This document shows positions 1 to 8,341 of a DNA stretch of 64,000 nucleotides, in pieces. Source of the stretch: Kingella negevensis (GTDB taxonomy: Bacteria; Pseudomonadota; Gammaproteobacteria; Burkholderiales; Neisseriaceae); NCBI RefSeq assembly GCF_030177895.1, contig NZ_CP123448.1, forward strand, positions 1,364,001 to 1,428,000, written 5' to 3'. The notes beneath the pieces were generated by a model. It was not told the origin of the DNA. It saw nothing but the letters and a program-made list of their open reading frames with translations, and did not search any database. A program made the position numbers and the translations under genes. Each line of letters opens with the position of its first letter. Positions within the stretch are counted from its first letter, which is position 1.

Positions 1-66
1 GAATACGAAAACATCAAGCCGTTACTGAATGCTGAACCTAAAATTGAGTTGAAAACAGATAACTGA
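1..66 (+). CDS. 3' end of an unidentified gene (partial)
   Basis: The first 21 codons of the window are open and end in TGA at 64-66, giving a C-terminus that reads EYENIKPLLNAEPKIELKTDN when split as EYENIKPLLN and AEPKIELKTDN. A strong uptake-sequence hairpin with a T-run follows at once, as expected at the end of a gene. There is too little sequence to name the product. The family and the true start lie outside the window. Confidence 0.5.
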   Translation, partial: EYENIKPLLNAEPKIELKTDN

Positions 67-79
67 TTTCACTCTTCAC

Positions 80-113
80 GCAGCCTGAAAATGATTTTCA
101 GGCTGCTTTTTTA
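80..113 (+). terminator. Uptake-sequence hairpin terminator
   Basis: GCAGCCTGAAAA and its complement TTTTCAGGCTGC form a stem around a TGA loop, followed by a run of T. It ends the gene entering from the left and insulates dnaA. Confidence 0.85.
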
Positions 114-114
114 T

Positions 115-150
115 TGTGGATAATCTTGGTATAAAACAGACTTATCCACA
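115..150 (+). promoter_or_regulatory. Pair of perfect DnaA boxes upstream of dnaA
   Basis: TGTGGATAA at 115-123 is the reverse complement of the consensus DnaA box TTATCCACA, and TTATCCACA itself is at 142-150. The two boxes are inverted and 18 bases apart. They lie just upstream of the -10 candidate at 170-175, so DnaA binding would overlap the -35 region. This fits autoregulation of dnaA and possibly part of the replication origin. A third perfect box lies at 1842-1850. Confidence 0.75.
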
Positions 151-169
151 CGCCCTCCCCATTTTCCGC

Positions 170-175
170 TATAAT
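170..175 (+). promoter_or_regulatory. Candidate -10 element of the dnaA promoter
   Basis: TATAAT matches the sigma-70 -10 consensus exactly and lies 77 bases before the dnaA start codon. No good -35 hexamer is seen at 17 base spacing; that position overlaps the downstream DnaA box. Confidence 0.5.
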
Positions 176-252
176 CTCGTTCCCCTGTGTACAAAATTTC
201 TGAAGTACACAATTAACCCATTGTATTAAAACATCTTCGCATAGAGATAATC

Positions 253-1797
253 ATGACCCTAGCCGAATTTTGGGCGCAAGCACAGCGCCGTTTATCCGAT
301 GAATTGAGCGAACAGCAATTCAATCTCGCCATCGCCCCGATTACTGTGGGCGAAGAGAATGGCGCGTGGGTAATTTATGCGAAAAATCAATTTGCAATCA
401 ACCTATTGCGTTCACAATACGCCAACAAAATTGCCGCGTTGCATGCCGAACTTGCACCACAATCGCCCGAAATTGCCTATAAAGTAGGCACAGGTGAGCG
501 CATTGAAATGGCACAAACCAGCATTTCAGGCAGCCTGAAAACTGAACAATCCACAGAAACCCAATCTATTCAAGATAATAAAACTGTGGAAGAAATGCCA
601 GCAACCGTGTCGCGCAGCAAAAAAACATCCGCGCAAGACATCTTGGCACAACGCATGAACAATCTTCGTCCTGCCAAAAAAGCAGACGAAGAAGCCCCAG
701 CGCAAACCGCCAAATCACGCAGCGCGATTGAAGAAGAACGCGAGCGCGAAGAAGCCGAGCAGCGCCACACGCAAACCAACCTTTCTGCCGACTACACATT
801 TGAAACATTGGTAGAAGGTAAAGGCAACCAAATGGCAGCCGCCGTTGCCAAAAGCATTGCCGAAAAACCAGGTGACAGCATGTATAACCCGTTTTTCGTG
901 TACGGCAGCACAGGCTTGGGTAAAACCCACTTGGTGCAAGCCATCGGCAACGAATTATTGCGCCTAAATCCCAAAGCCCGCGTGCGTTACATGCACTCAG
1001 ACGAATACCTCAAAACCTTCATGGCAACCGTCCGCAACAAAACTTGGGACACGTTCAAACAACAATATTTGCATTACAACCTATTGATTATTGACGATAT
1101 TCAATTCATTCAAGGCAAAGACCGCACCATGGAAGAATTTTTCTTCCTGTTTGAACACTTCCATTCGCGCAACCAGCAAATTATTTTGACGTGCGACCAG
1201 TTGCCCAGCAGCCTAGAAAACATGGAAAAACGCCTGATTTCGCGCTTTTCATGGGGCATGACCATTCGCCTAGAACCGCCAGAATTAGAAATGCGCGTGG
1301 ACATTTTGGAACGCAAAGCGCACACCGCAGGCATTCGCTTGGAAGAAGACGCTGCCTTGTTCATCGCGCAAAACGTGAAACAAAACGTGCGCGAATTAGA
1401 AGGCGCATTAAACCGCGTGTTGGCGCGTTGCCGCTTTGAAAAACGCAGCACGATTGACATCGATTTAGCCACAGACGCGCTGCAAGACATCGTTGCCAGC
1501 AACTACAAACCGATTACCGTAGAGCTGATTATGAAAGCCGTTGCCGACCATTATCACATCACCATTCGTGATATTTTGGGCAAAAAACGCAGCCGAAATC
1601 TCGCCCGTCCGCGCCAAATTGCCATGGCAATTACCAAAGAGCTGACCAATTTAAGTTTGCCAGCCATCGGCGACGCATTCGGCGGACGCGACCACACCAC
1701 GGTTATGCACGCCGTGAAAACGATTGCCAAATTGCGCTTGGAAGACCAAGAGTTGAAACAGGATTATGATAAGTTGTTGATTGTGATACAGCATTGA
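253..1797 (+). CDS. dnaA: Chromosomal replication initiator protein DnaA
   Basis: A 514-residue AAA+ ATPase that binds DnaA boxes and opens the replication origin. Domain I is at the N-terminus (FWAQAQRRL). A long charged linker covers about residues 85-180 and includes an SGSLK stretch encoded by an uptake sequence. The Walker A motif GSTGLGKTH is near residue 218 and Walker B LLIIDDIQF near 275. The C-terminal helix-turn-helix carries the DnaA signature RDHTTVMHA. Length is somewhat above the E. coli protein because of the linker. Two perfect DnaA boxes upstream suggest autoregulation. Unlike the usual arrangement, dnaN does not follow directly; about 2.1 kb of other sequence lies between. 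Confidence 0.98.
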   Translation: MTLAEFWAQAQRRLSDELSEQQFNLAIAPITVGEENGAWVIYAKNQFAINLLRSQYANKIAALHAELAPQSPEIAYKVGTGERIEMAQTSISGSLKTEQSTETQSIQDNKTVEEMPATVSRSKKTSAQDILAQRMNNLRPAKKADEEAPAQTAKSRSAIEEEREREEAEQRHTQTNLSADYTFETLVEGKGNQMAAAVAKSIAEKPGDSMYNPFFVYGSTGLGKTHLVQAIGNELLRLNPKARVRYMHSDEYLKTFMATVRNKTWDTFKQQYLHYNLLIIDDIQFIQGKDRTMEEFFFLFEHFHSRNQQIILTCDQLPSSLENMEKRLISRFSWGMTIRLEPPELEMRVDILERKAHTAGIRLEEDAALFIAQNVKQNVRELEGALNRVLARCRFEKRSTIDIDLATDALQDIVASNYKPITVELIMKAVADHYHITIRDILGKKRSRNLARPRQIAMAITKELTNLSLPAIGDAFGGRDHTTVMHAVKTIAKLRLEDQELKQDYDKLLIVIQH

Positions 1798-1817
1798 GTT
1801 TCTCAGGCAGCCTGAAA

Positions 1818-2300
1818 ATGAAGAACATATTGACAACCTTATTATCCACATTGATTTGGTGCGGCATAACCTATGTGCTAAATGAATTGAACTTTATTCT
1901 TGCACTTGCTTTTATTATCTTTTCACTTTTCGCTTATGCGATTAAGTGTTGGCGAAAACGGATTGGTTTCGTCCAAGCAATATTGCCCTTGTCTTTGCCG
2001 ATTGCGTTTTGTTTATTGGGTTACGGTTGGATTACGCTACAAAATAGCCAACGCCAACAATACGTTGAGCAAAACATGATAAAACCCGTGCAACAATTTT
2101 ATGCACAACATCAGCGTTATCCGCACAAAGATGAAATGCCCAAACCCAATCAAAGCGAAGATAGTTTCAGCGTTTATGCTTACAATCGTAACAATGAAAG
2201 TGCCACAATAGAAACTGCGCAATATCGTGATGCAAAAAGAATAGATTGTTTTTATGAATATTCATTTCAGCAAAAACATTGGCAAACTTATTGTTGGTAG
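1818..2300 (+). CDS. Small membrane protein of unknown function
   Basis: A 160-residue protein, not recognised. I chose ATG 1818 over the in-frame TTG at 1794, which overlaps the dnaA stop and would make the uptake sequence coding. Residues 1-65 form two to three hydrophobic segments: MKNILTTLLSTLIW, LNFILALAFIIFSLFAY and ILPLSLPIAFCLLGYGW. A polar C-terminal half follows that is probably outside the membrane, with three cysteines or cysteine-like positions near the end (DCFYEYS, TYCW). It sits 20 bases after dnaA and could be cotranscribed. A perfect DnaA box (1842-1850) lies within its first codons. Confidence 0.65.
   Translation: MKNILTTLLSTLIWCGITYVLNELNFILALAFIIFSLFAYAIKCWRKRIGFVQAILPLSLPIAFCLLGYGWITLQNSQRQQYVEQNMIKPVQQFYAQHQRYPHKDEMPKPNQSEDSFSVYAYNRNNESATIETAQYRDAKRIDCFYEYSFQQKHWQTYCW
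1842..1850 (+). promoter_or_regulatory. Third perfect DnaA box, downstream of dnaA
   Basis: TTATCCACA in exact consensus, 45 bases past the dnaA stop and inside the next gene. With the pair at 115-150 it places dnaA between DnaA-binding sites, as often seen near a replication origin. No AT-rich unwinding element was confirmed nearby. Confidence 0.5.
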
Positions 2301-2332
2301 TTTTCAGGCAGCCTGAAAAATAACTGCTTCAT

Positions 2333-2396
2333 TATAGTGAATTAAAATAAAAATGAAACAAGGCGACAACGTCCGCTGTGTGCGTGTGGCACATAA
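2333..2396 (-). repeat. Half of a Correia-like element
   Basis: Starts with TATAGTGAATTAAAATAAAA and continues through ACAAGGCGACAACGTCCGC to GGCACATAA. It matches, in opposite orientation, the right half of the fuller element at 28872-28978. The second terminal repeat is missing because the DUF3800 pseudogene begins at 2402, so this is a truncated copy. Confidence 0.6.
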
Positions 2397-2860
2397 AGAA
2401 AATGTATTTACTTTATGTAGATGAATCAGGCTCAACCACCGACCCCAATCAGCAGTATTTCATATTGTCCGGGATTGCCGTTCATGAAAAACAAACCTAT
2501 TGGATTGAAAACGCAATGAATGACATTGCCGCCCGTTTTTCTACCGAAACCCCTATAAACTTGAATTGCACGGTTCGCCCATGCGTTCAGGCAAAAGCAA
2601 ATCGTGCGGCATAGATTTTGAAGCGCATATGAACGCCATGAAAGACTGTTTAAATATCATCAAAGAAAAGAAAATCCGTGATTGAGCGCGGTTATTCAAG
2701 CGGTCAAGACGCCGTTACCGAATGCTTTGAACAGATTGCTTCGCGATTTGATATGTATTTGTCGCGATTACATAAAAAAAATAGTCAAACACATCGTGGC
2801 ATTGCCATTTTTGACAAATCGTCCACAGGAAAAAGCCATTCAATTATTGGCACGAGAATT

Positions 2861-3667
2861 GGTGGTGTCCTGAAAAGTGTGCTGTAAAACTAAACAATGC
2901 CAAAATGAATATCAAAGAAAGCCAAATCAAAAACTTTCTTGTGATAAAACATACTTTTAGAAAAGCAACACGTTTTTCTAAACGCTCGCCTTACTTTGTG
3001 CCGTAAACGACAGTTATTACCCTCAATGCCAACTGTGTGTTGCTTACCAACTAGATGCCATTCTTCATTTGAAAAGACATTTAAAAATGCAGCCCAGTCG
3101 TCGGTCGCAATTCTGTCATAGGTTACACGCAACTCTTTCAAACGCCGTTTGAGTGCTCGCGCTGTTGCTAAATCGCGCTTACCCCAAACGTAAGCGACAA
3201 TTTCGTCACTTTCTCTGTGATAGGCATAGACTAGCCATACTTTATTAGACTTGTTACCGACAAATGTCCAAAACTCGTCTATTTCAAGTGTAGAGTAATG
3301 TTTTTGTTTAGGAAATGGCTCAAACTCATGGCGTTTTAAGGCAGCCTGAACTTTGTCTTTGCTGTAACCCGTAATTGCTGCAATATCGCGAATGCCACAA
3401 CCTCTAACGGTCATTCTCCAAACCTGTTCATCAGCTTTGGAATGACAACCCTTATAGGTAAGGTTATGGTCGCCAATAAAATTACGGCAGCAATCTTTAC
3501 AAAAATACTTTTGTTTACGATTGCCAGAGTAGCCATTTTTCTTTATATTTTGTCCTTGGCAGCGAGGACAAATTAGAGTTATTTCTGTTTTCACACACTC
3601 AAATATACTCTGTTTTCGCTGCTTTTTTATTGCTTATTTTTTACAGCACACTTTTCAGGACACCACC
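2861..3667 (-). mobile_element. IS1-family insertion sequence, copy 1 (807 bp)
   Basis: Bounded by inverted repeats that start GGTGGTGTCCTGAAAAGTG at the left and read as the complement at the right end. The target duplication CGAGAATT is perfect at 2853-2860 and 3668-3675, the 8-base length expected of this family. It carries one transposase gene on the minus strand and is inserted in the DUF3800 pseudogene. A second 807-base copy is at 33974-34780. Confidence 0.93.
2890..3594 (-). CDS. IS1-family transposase, copy 1
   Basis: A 234-residue transposase in a single reading frame. The N-terminus has an InsA-like zinc ribbon with Cys pairs (CPRCQG near residue 10 and CKDCCRNF near residue 32), followed by a helix-turn-helix (IRDIAAITGYSKDKV). 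The catalytic half is InsB-like: LEIDEFWTFVGNKSNKVW carries the first Asp, ATDDW the second, and GIEGNNCRLRHKVRRAF the Glu. Classical IS1 makes this protein by frameshifting, whereas here the two parts are already fused. It differs from the second copy at three residues (I/T near 9, D/G and I/M later). It appears intact and able to function. Confidence 0.93.
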   Translation of the reverse strand: MKTEITLICPRCQGQNIKKNGYSGNRKQKYFCKDCCRNFIGDHNLTYKGCHSKADEQVWRMTVRGCGIRDIAAITGYSKDKVQAALKRHEFEPFPKQKHYSTLEIDEFWTFVGNKSNKVWLVYAYHRESDEIVAYVWGKRDLATARALKRRLKELRVTYDRIATDDWAAFLNVFSNEEWHLVGKQHTVGIEGNNCRLRHKVRRAFRKTCCFSKSMFYHKKVFDLAFFDIHFGIV

Positions 3668-3924
3668 CGAGAATTTAAAAACGATGGGCATTCATACGGC
3701 AAACTACGCAATTTCGCAGAAGTACCCTTATTTTTAGACTCGCAATCATCGCGGTTAATTCAGTTGGCAGATTTGGTTTCCCACGCCATTTATCGCCAGT
3801 TCGCGCACGATGATGCAGTGTTATACGACATCATCAAAGACTGTTTTGATGCCCACAATGGCTACACACATGGCTTGTTTGTTCGCCATAAAATTTCAGA
3901 TAATTCAAACGATAAGGAAACCCC

Positions 3925-5028
3925 ATGTTAATCCTACAAACCCCACGCGACAGCCTATTAAAACCGCTACAAGCCGCCACAGGCATTGTGGAACGCAAAC
4001 ACACCCTGCCCATTTTGTCCAACGTCTTGCTGGAAAGCAAAAACGGTAAAATCCACATTTTGGCGACCGACCTAGAAATCCAAATCCACACCCAAGGCGC
4101 GGATAACGACAAAGGCGATTTCCGAATCACCACCAACGCTAAAAAACTACAAGACATCTTGCGCGCGCTGCCTGAAAGCGCAGACGTGCAATTAGATTGG
4201 GCAGACCACAAACTCACGCTCAAAGCAGGCAAATCACGCTTCAACTTGCAAACCCTGCCCGCCGAAGACTTCCCAACCATGAGCGTAGGCGAAAAAACAC
4301 AAGCTGCGTTTTCATTAACGCAAGAAGCATTCAAAAACATGATTTCGCAAGTGCAGTACAGCATGGCGGTGCAAGACATTCGCTATTATCTCAACGGCTT
4401 GCTGATGCAAGTGGAAGGCAACCAGTTGCGCCTAGTCGCCACAGACGGACACCGTCTAGCGTTTTCCGCCACCGAAATCAACGCAGATTTACCCAAAACC
4501 GAAGTGATTTTGCCACGCAAAACTGTGTTGGAATTGAACAAATTACTCAACCAATCCAAAGAAAACATTTCCGTGGAATTGCTCGACAACCAAGTGCGTT
4601 TTCAATGCAACGACACCGTGATTGTCAGCAAAGTGATTGACGGCAAATTCCCCGATTACAACCGCGTTATCCCAATGGACAACGACAAAATTTTCATGAT
4701 TAGCCGCACCGCATTGTTAAGCGCATTGGAACGCTCTGCCATTTTGGCAAACGAAAAATTCCGCGGCGTGCGTTTGCAATTATCCGCAGGCAGCCTGAAA
4801 GTGTCTTGCAGCAACAACGAGCAAGAAGAAGCCACAGAAGAATTGGAAATCGCGTATCAAGGCGAAGAATTGGAAGTGGGCTTTAACATTCAGTTCCTGA
4901 TGGACGTGTTACGCAGCATGAATTGCGAAGACATGCAGTTAGCATTTGGCGACGCGAGCCGCTCTACGTTGTTCACGATTCCGAATGAAGCAAACTTTAA
5001 ATATATTGTGATGCCAATGCGGATTTAA
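3925..5028 (+). CDS. dnaN: DNA polymerase III beta subunit (sliding clamp)
   Basis: A 367-residue sliding clamp that rings DNA and tethers the replicative polymerase. The start MLILQTPRDSLLKPLQAATG and the end YIVMPMRI match the family, and length is normal. Three repeated clamp domains of about 120 residues are expected; GLLMQVEGNQLRLVATDGHRLA is typical of the second. The start ATG 3925 has AAGGA about 7 bases upstream, and it overlaps the end of the DUF3800 remnant. An uptake sequence inside the gene encodes AGSLK near residue 291. It probably once followed dnaA more closely; transcription must now start within or after the insertion region. Confidence 0.98.
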   Translation: MLILQTPRDSLLKPLQAATGIVERKHTLPILSNVLLESKNGKIHILATDLEIQIHTQGADNDKGDFRITTNAKKLQDILRALPESADVQLDWADHKLTLKAGKSRFNLQTLPAEDFPTMSVGEKTQAAFSLTQEAFKNMISQVQYSMAVQDIRYYLNGLLMQVEGNQLRLVATDGHRLAFSATEINADLPKTEVILPRKTVLELNKLLNQSKENISVELLDNQVRFQCNDTVIVSKVIDGKFPDYNRVIPMDNDKIFMISRTALLSALERSAILANEKFRGVRLQLSAGSLKVSCSNNEQEEATEELEIAYQGEELEVGFNIQFLMDVLRSMNCEDMQLAFGDASRSTLFTIPNEANFKYIVMPMRI

Positions 5029-5036
5029 TGAATTGC

Positions 5037-5109
5037 CGTAGGTTGGGCATTCATGCCCAACAAAATCACGCAAGTTAAACGAGTGTCGGGCATAAATGCA
5101 CCAACTTAC
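5037..5109. repeat. GTAGG palindromic element, copy 1
   Basis: Begins GTAGGTTGGGCATTCATGCC and ends AATGCACCAACTTAC, so the outer arms pair with each other while GTTGGGCAT/ATGCCCAAC pairs inside. It is one of at least six related intergenic copies in the window (11128, 12312, 25461, 29228, 38337). Confidence 0.65.
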
Positions 5110-5225
5110 CCCATACTTTTAAATTTTGCAGCAAGGTTAATGCTGTTTCAGGCTGCTTGATGTTTTTCAGGCAGCCTGAAAATTTTAATATCGCAGCCTA
5201 AAAACAGGTTCACAGAAAGAAACAA

Positions 5226-5813
5226 ATGATTAGCAGACTAACAGGCGTGTTGATAGAAAAACAGCCACCACAAATTGTAATTGACGTGCAAGGAGTAGGC
5301 TACGAAGTGGACGTGTCCATGCAAACCTTTTACGCCCTGCCAGCAGTGGGCGAAAAAGTGCAACTGTTCACCCAGCTCATTGTGCGTGAAGACGCGCATT
5401 TACTGTTCGGTTTTGCCGACAAAACCGAGCGCACCACGTTCCGCCAACTGGTTAAAGTGAGTGGCATTGGCGCAAAAACCGCACTGGGTATTTTGTCCGC
5501 GATGACGGCAGACGAATTGGCGCAAGCGATTGCCCAAGAAGACGTGAAACGTTTGTCGTCCGCGCCAGGGATTGGCAAGAAAACGGCGGAACGTATGATG
5601 TTGGAATTGCGCGGTAAATTGGTGCATTCAGACGGCGCGGATTTGAGTTTGTTTGCGGCGGCTGCGCCTGCTGATGAAAGCGAAGATATTGTCAGTACAT
5701 TGTTGGCGTTGGGTTACAGCGAACGTGAAGCGCGTGTAGCGATTAAAGGCATTCCTGCGGGTACAGATGTGAGCGAGGGCGTACGCTTGGCGTTAAAGAA
5801 TTTGCTGAAATAG
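5226..5813 (+). CDS. ruvA: Holliday junction branch migration protein RuvA
   Basis: A 195-residue DNA-binding subunit of the RuvAB branch-migration complex. The start [20 protein letters not shown] is the OB-fold domain. Two helix-hairpin-helix motifs follow: [15 protein letters not shown] near residue 75 and [20 protein letters not shown] near residue 110. A flexible linker rich in Ala leads to the C-terminal RuvB-binding domain ([19 protein letters not shown]). Length and order are normal. Neither ruvB nor ruvC is adjacent, which is common in this family. A short uptake-sequence region lies upstream. Confidence 0.97.
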   Translation: MISRLTGVLIEKQPPQIVIDVQGVGYEVDVSMQTFYALPAVGEKVQLFTQLIVREDAHLLFGFADKTERTTFRQLVKVSGIGAKTALGILSAMTADELAQAIAQEDVKRLSSAPGIGKKTAERMMLELRGKLVHSDGADLSLFAAAAPADESEDIVSTLLALGYSEREARVAIKGIPAGTDVSEGVRLALKNLLK

Positions 5814-5841
5814 GTTTTCAGGCTGCAAATTATATTGTGAT

Positions 5842-5934
5842 GGAACGTCTGTGGCCTGTCGACACATTTTGGTGTAAAAATAATGCCAGTTTCTCAAGAC
5901 TTGACGATGTATGTCGGCGAGCCGCCAACGCTCC
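5842..5934. repeat. GGAACGTCGGC inverted-repeat element, copy 1
   Basis: GGAACGTCTGTGGCCTGTCG at the left pairs, imperfectly, with CGGCGAGCCGCCAACGCTCC at the right. The core of about 45 bases differs from the other two copies (26814-26901, 41425-41531). It lies in the leader of ampD. Confidence 0.6.
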
Positions 5935-6014
5935 AGAATTGCAGCCTGAAAAACCCATTTACCCATTTTTCAGGCTGCATTTGCCCCCCATTCACAAAAA
6001 CAGAAAGCAAACCC

Positions 6015-6575
6015 ATGACCCCCACTTGGCAAAACGGACGTTGGCAATCCGCCACGCAACTGGTTTCCCCAAACTGCTGCCCACGCCCAGAAAACGAAAC
6101 CATCAGCCTGATTGTGCTGCACAACATTTCCCTGCCGCCCTTTGAATACGGCACAGGCGCAGTGCAAAAACTGTTTACCAATCAAATTGATGAAACCGAA
6201 CACCCATTCTTCTCGCAACTGAAAAACTTACACGTTTCCAGCCATTTTTTTGTTACACGACTGGGCGAAGTGGTGCAATTTGTGTCGTGCGATGAAATGG
6301 CATATCACGCAGGCGTTTCACAATGGCAAGGGCGCGAAAAATGCAACACGTTTTCTATTGGCATTGAAATGGAAGGTTGCGATTTTGAGCCGTTTACCGA
6401 AGCGCAATATCACGCGCTGTTGCCGTTATTAGAAGCGATTTGCGCACAATACCCCATCAACAGCATTGCAGGACACGAACACATCGCACCCAGCCGCAAA
6501 ACCGACCCAGGGCATTTTTTTGATTGGGAACGGGTTTTCAAAAACACTAGCTTCGAGCAGTTTTCAAAGCCATAG
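6015..6575 (+). CDS. ampD: 1,6-anhydro-N-acetylmuramyl-L-alanine amidase AmpD
   Basis: A 186-residue cytoplasmic zinc amidase that removes the peptide from anhydromuropeptides during cell-wall recycling. ATG 6015 is chosen: the frame is open further upstream, but that part would run through an uptake-sequence hairpin and the palindromic repeat. The amidase_2 fold is visible: SLIVLHNISLPP carries the first zinc His, VSSHFFVTRLGEVVQFVS and IGIEMEGCDF form the core, and AGHEHIAPSRKTDPGHFFDW carries the second His and the Asp ligand. There is no signal peptide, as expected for AmpD and unlike the periplasmic AmiD. Confidence 0.95.
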   Translation: MTPTWQNGRWQSATQLVSPNCCPRPENETISLIVLHNISLPPFEYGTGAVQKLFTNQIDETEHPFFSQLKNLHVSSHFFVTRLGEVVQFVSCDEMAYHAGVSQWQGREKCNTFSIGIEMEGCDFEPFTEAQYHALLPLLEAICAQYPINSIAGHEHIAPSRKTDPGHFFDWERVFKNTSFEQFSKP

Positions 6576-6678
6576 CAACAAAAAAGCGTGAATTTCCAAA
6601 ACTTTCAGGCTGCCTGAAAATACATAAATCCGCTATAATGGCGCAAAATTACACCTTCCTTTGTCGGAATACATTGCC

Positions 6679-8055
6679 ATGAACATCTTTTTAATTATCA
6701 TCATTTTATTGCTTGCCGTAATCGCAGCCGTGATTGCCTACAACCTGTATCAAGAAAACCAATATCGCACCAAAATCCGCTCACAATTTGGGCATTCAGA
6801 CCAAGACGCTTTACTCACCAGCAGCACACAATCCGTGCGCGACGGCAAAAGTTTCACATCATTATTGCGCCGTTCCAAGGTAGAAAAGCAGCCTGAAACA
6901 CAAGCGGACGCGTTTGAAGAGATTACAAAAGTAGCAGATAACGAGCCAGCGCAAGATTTGGCTATCACGCCATTGAAATTCATCGCTGATGATATGGACA
7001 ACATCGCTGAAGTGCCTGAAATCACGCAGCCTAAAACCTTAACAGAAGAAGAAACACGCGCAACCATTGCCGATATTAAATCCGCCGTTGCAGCCGCTTT
7101 AGAGCAATCTGAAGAGCCTGAAGAAAAACCTGAAACCATTGAAGATTCCATTATTGAGCCAGTTAAACCTGCGATTGTTGCCCCTGTTTTAGCGGCTGAA
7201 CCTGAAGAAGATGAACGCCCATTGTTGGTGGAATTAACGGATTTGGAACGCAGCGAATTGTTGTGGTTCGACAAACGTTTTGATTTTATGGGCTATGTGG
7301 CATTGCGCGAGCCAAAAGAATTGCACGCCATTCCGCGTTTATCAGGTCGTCATCGCTTCCAGATTATTGGTTGCACGATGGACGGACGTTTTCAGGCTGC
7401 CGAACCTATCCCAGGTGTGGCGTATCAAGCATTTGTGGTAGGTTTGCAAGCGATTAGTCGCAGCGGTTTGGCTTCTGAAGTGGAATTGGAGTATTTTGCG
7501 CGTCAAGTGCAGTTGTTCGCCAACAAAATGGACGGTAAAGCCAGCACGGCAGATATTGAACCATTCTTAAGAACAGCGCGCCCATTAGATGAATTGTGCG
7601 CACGTGTAGACCAAACGATTGCCATTCACTTGGTTTCTCGTGCCAGCGTTTTGGGAACGGAATTGCGTTCTGCAGTAGAAAAAGCAGGTTTTGAATTGAT
7701 GGCAGACGGTACGTTTGCACTTTCAGGCAGCAATGGCGATATTAAATACACGATTGCCGCATTAGACGGCAGCGCGTTCACAGAAGCGTTGTTGGCAAGC
7801 CAGCCTTATAAAGGCTTCAGCATGTTGTTTGATATTACGCGCGTGCCTGAAGCCGAAGATGATTTCAATGAATTTATGACGTTGGCGGTTCGCTTATCGG
7901 GCGAATTGGGCTTGGATTTGGTGGACGACCAAGTTCGTCAATTGTCGGCAGATTGGTTGAAAGAAGTGCGCTCTTATGTGGGTGCGCGTCAAAATGAAAT
8001 GTTGAAAGTGGGAATTGAACCTGGGGGGGGCTTGTCTAAACGCCTCTTCGCATAA
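6679..8055 (+). CDS. zipA: Cell division protein ZipA homologue (C-terminal FtsZ-binding domain)
   Basis: A 458-residue membrane-anchored division protein. Start ATG 6679 puts the single N-terminal membrane segment at the very beginning (MNIFLIIIILLLAVIAAVIA), the usual ZipA topology; the in-frame TTG at 6661 is less likely. Residues about 25-190 are a long acidic, Pro/Glu-rich linker. The C-terminal domain from about residue 195 (DFMGYVALREPKELHAIPRL onward) resembles the ZipA FtsZ-binding fold, with GFSMLFDITRVPEAE near residue 375. The role as an FtsZ tether is inferred from this domain pair. Confidence 0.85.
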   Translation: MNIFLIIIILLLAVIAAVIAYNLYQENQYRTKIRSQFGHSDQDALLTSSTQSVRDGKSFTSLLRRSKVEKQPETQADAFEEITKVADNEPAQDLAITPLKFIADDMDNIAEVPEITQPKTLTEEETRATIADIKSAVAAALEQSEEPEEKPETIEDSIIEPVKPAIVAPVLAAEPEEDERPLLVELTDLERSELLWFDKRFDFMGYVALREPKELHAIPRLSGRHRFQIIGCTMDGRFQAAEPIPGVAYQAFVVGLQAISRSGLASEVELEYFARQVQLFANKMDGKASTADIEPFLRTARPLDELCARVDQTIAIHLVSRASVLGTELRSAVEKAGFELMADGTFALSGSNGDIKYTIAALDGSAFTEALLASQPYKGFSMLFDITRVPEAEDDFNEFMTLAVRLSGELGLDLVDDQVRQLSADWLKEVRSYVGARQNEMLKVGIEPGGGLSKRLFA

Positions 8056-8061
8056 TCCTCA

Positions 8062-8098
8062 AAAAGCAGCCTGAAAATAGTTTTCAGGCTGCTTTTTT
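8062..8098 (+). terminator. Terminator after zipA
   Basis: AAAAAGCAGCCTGAAAA and TTTTCAGGCTGCTTTTT form a long stem with a short loop and a terminal T-run. Confidence 0.85.
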
Positions 8099-8147
8099 TG
8101 TATCAATTTCAGACAATTACAAATTTACTTACAAAAATTTAAAAAAC

Positions 8148-8161
8148 TTGATATACATCAA
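8148..8161. promoter_or_regulatory. FNR/ANR binding site before arcD
   Basis: TTGATATACATCAA matches the FNR half-sites TTGAT-N4-ATCAA at all ten defined positions. A -10 candidate TATTAT lies at 8184-8189, so the start of transcription would be near 8196 and the site would be centred at about -41.5, the class II activator position. This predicts induction of the arginine deiminase operon when oxygen is low. Confidence 0.85.
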
Positions 8162-8341
8162 TAATGCTAAATAACTACAGGCGTATTATTGCCATGTGGT
8201 TAAATAAAACCGCATAGATTCACAACAATACAATTAAGTTTGCTTTAATATTTCATATTTGTTTTACTTTTGAGCTGTTTACGCTACATTCAGTAAGAAA
8301 CATTTATAGATTGTGGCGTAACATCTGATAAGGAGCATGTT

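Larger units (their letters stand above)
2402..3931 (+). pseudogene. DUF3800-family protein, broken by frameshifts and an IS1-family insertion
   Basis: The N-terminal piece from ATG 2402 reads MYLLYVDESGSTTDPNQQY, typical of DUF3800 (a probable metal-binding RNase H-like fold with an early Asp). The frame is lost near 2560, where the family motif HGSPMRSGKS continues in another frame. It shifts again near 2676 (IERGYSSGQDAV) and near 2827. The IS1-family element at 2861-3667 then interrupts it. After the element the C-terminal motif FLDSQSSRLIQLADLVSHAI continues to a TAA at 3929-3931, overlapping the dnaN start by a few bases. Clearly non-functional. The family identity is confident; its biochemical role is not established. 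Confidence 0.85.

Noticed and set aside
8162..8341. ArgR operator or riboswitch in the arcD leader
   Set aside because: The AT-rich leader has no clear pair of ARG boxes and no conserved riboswitch core that I can recognise.
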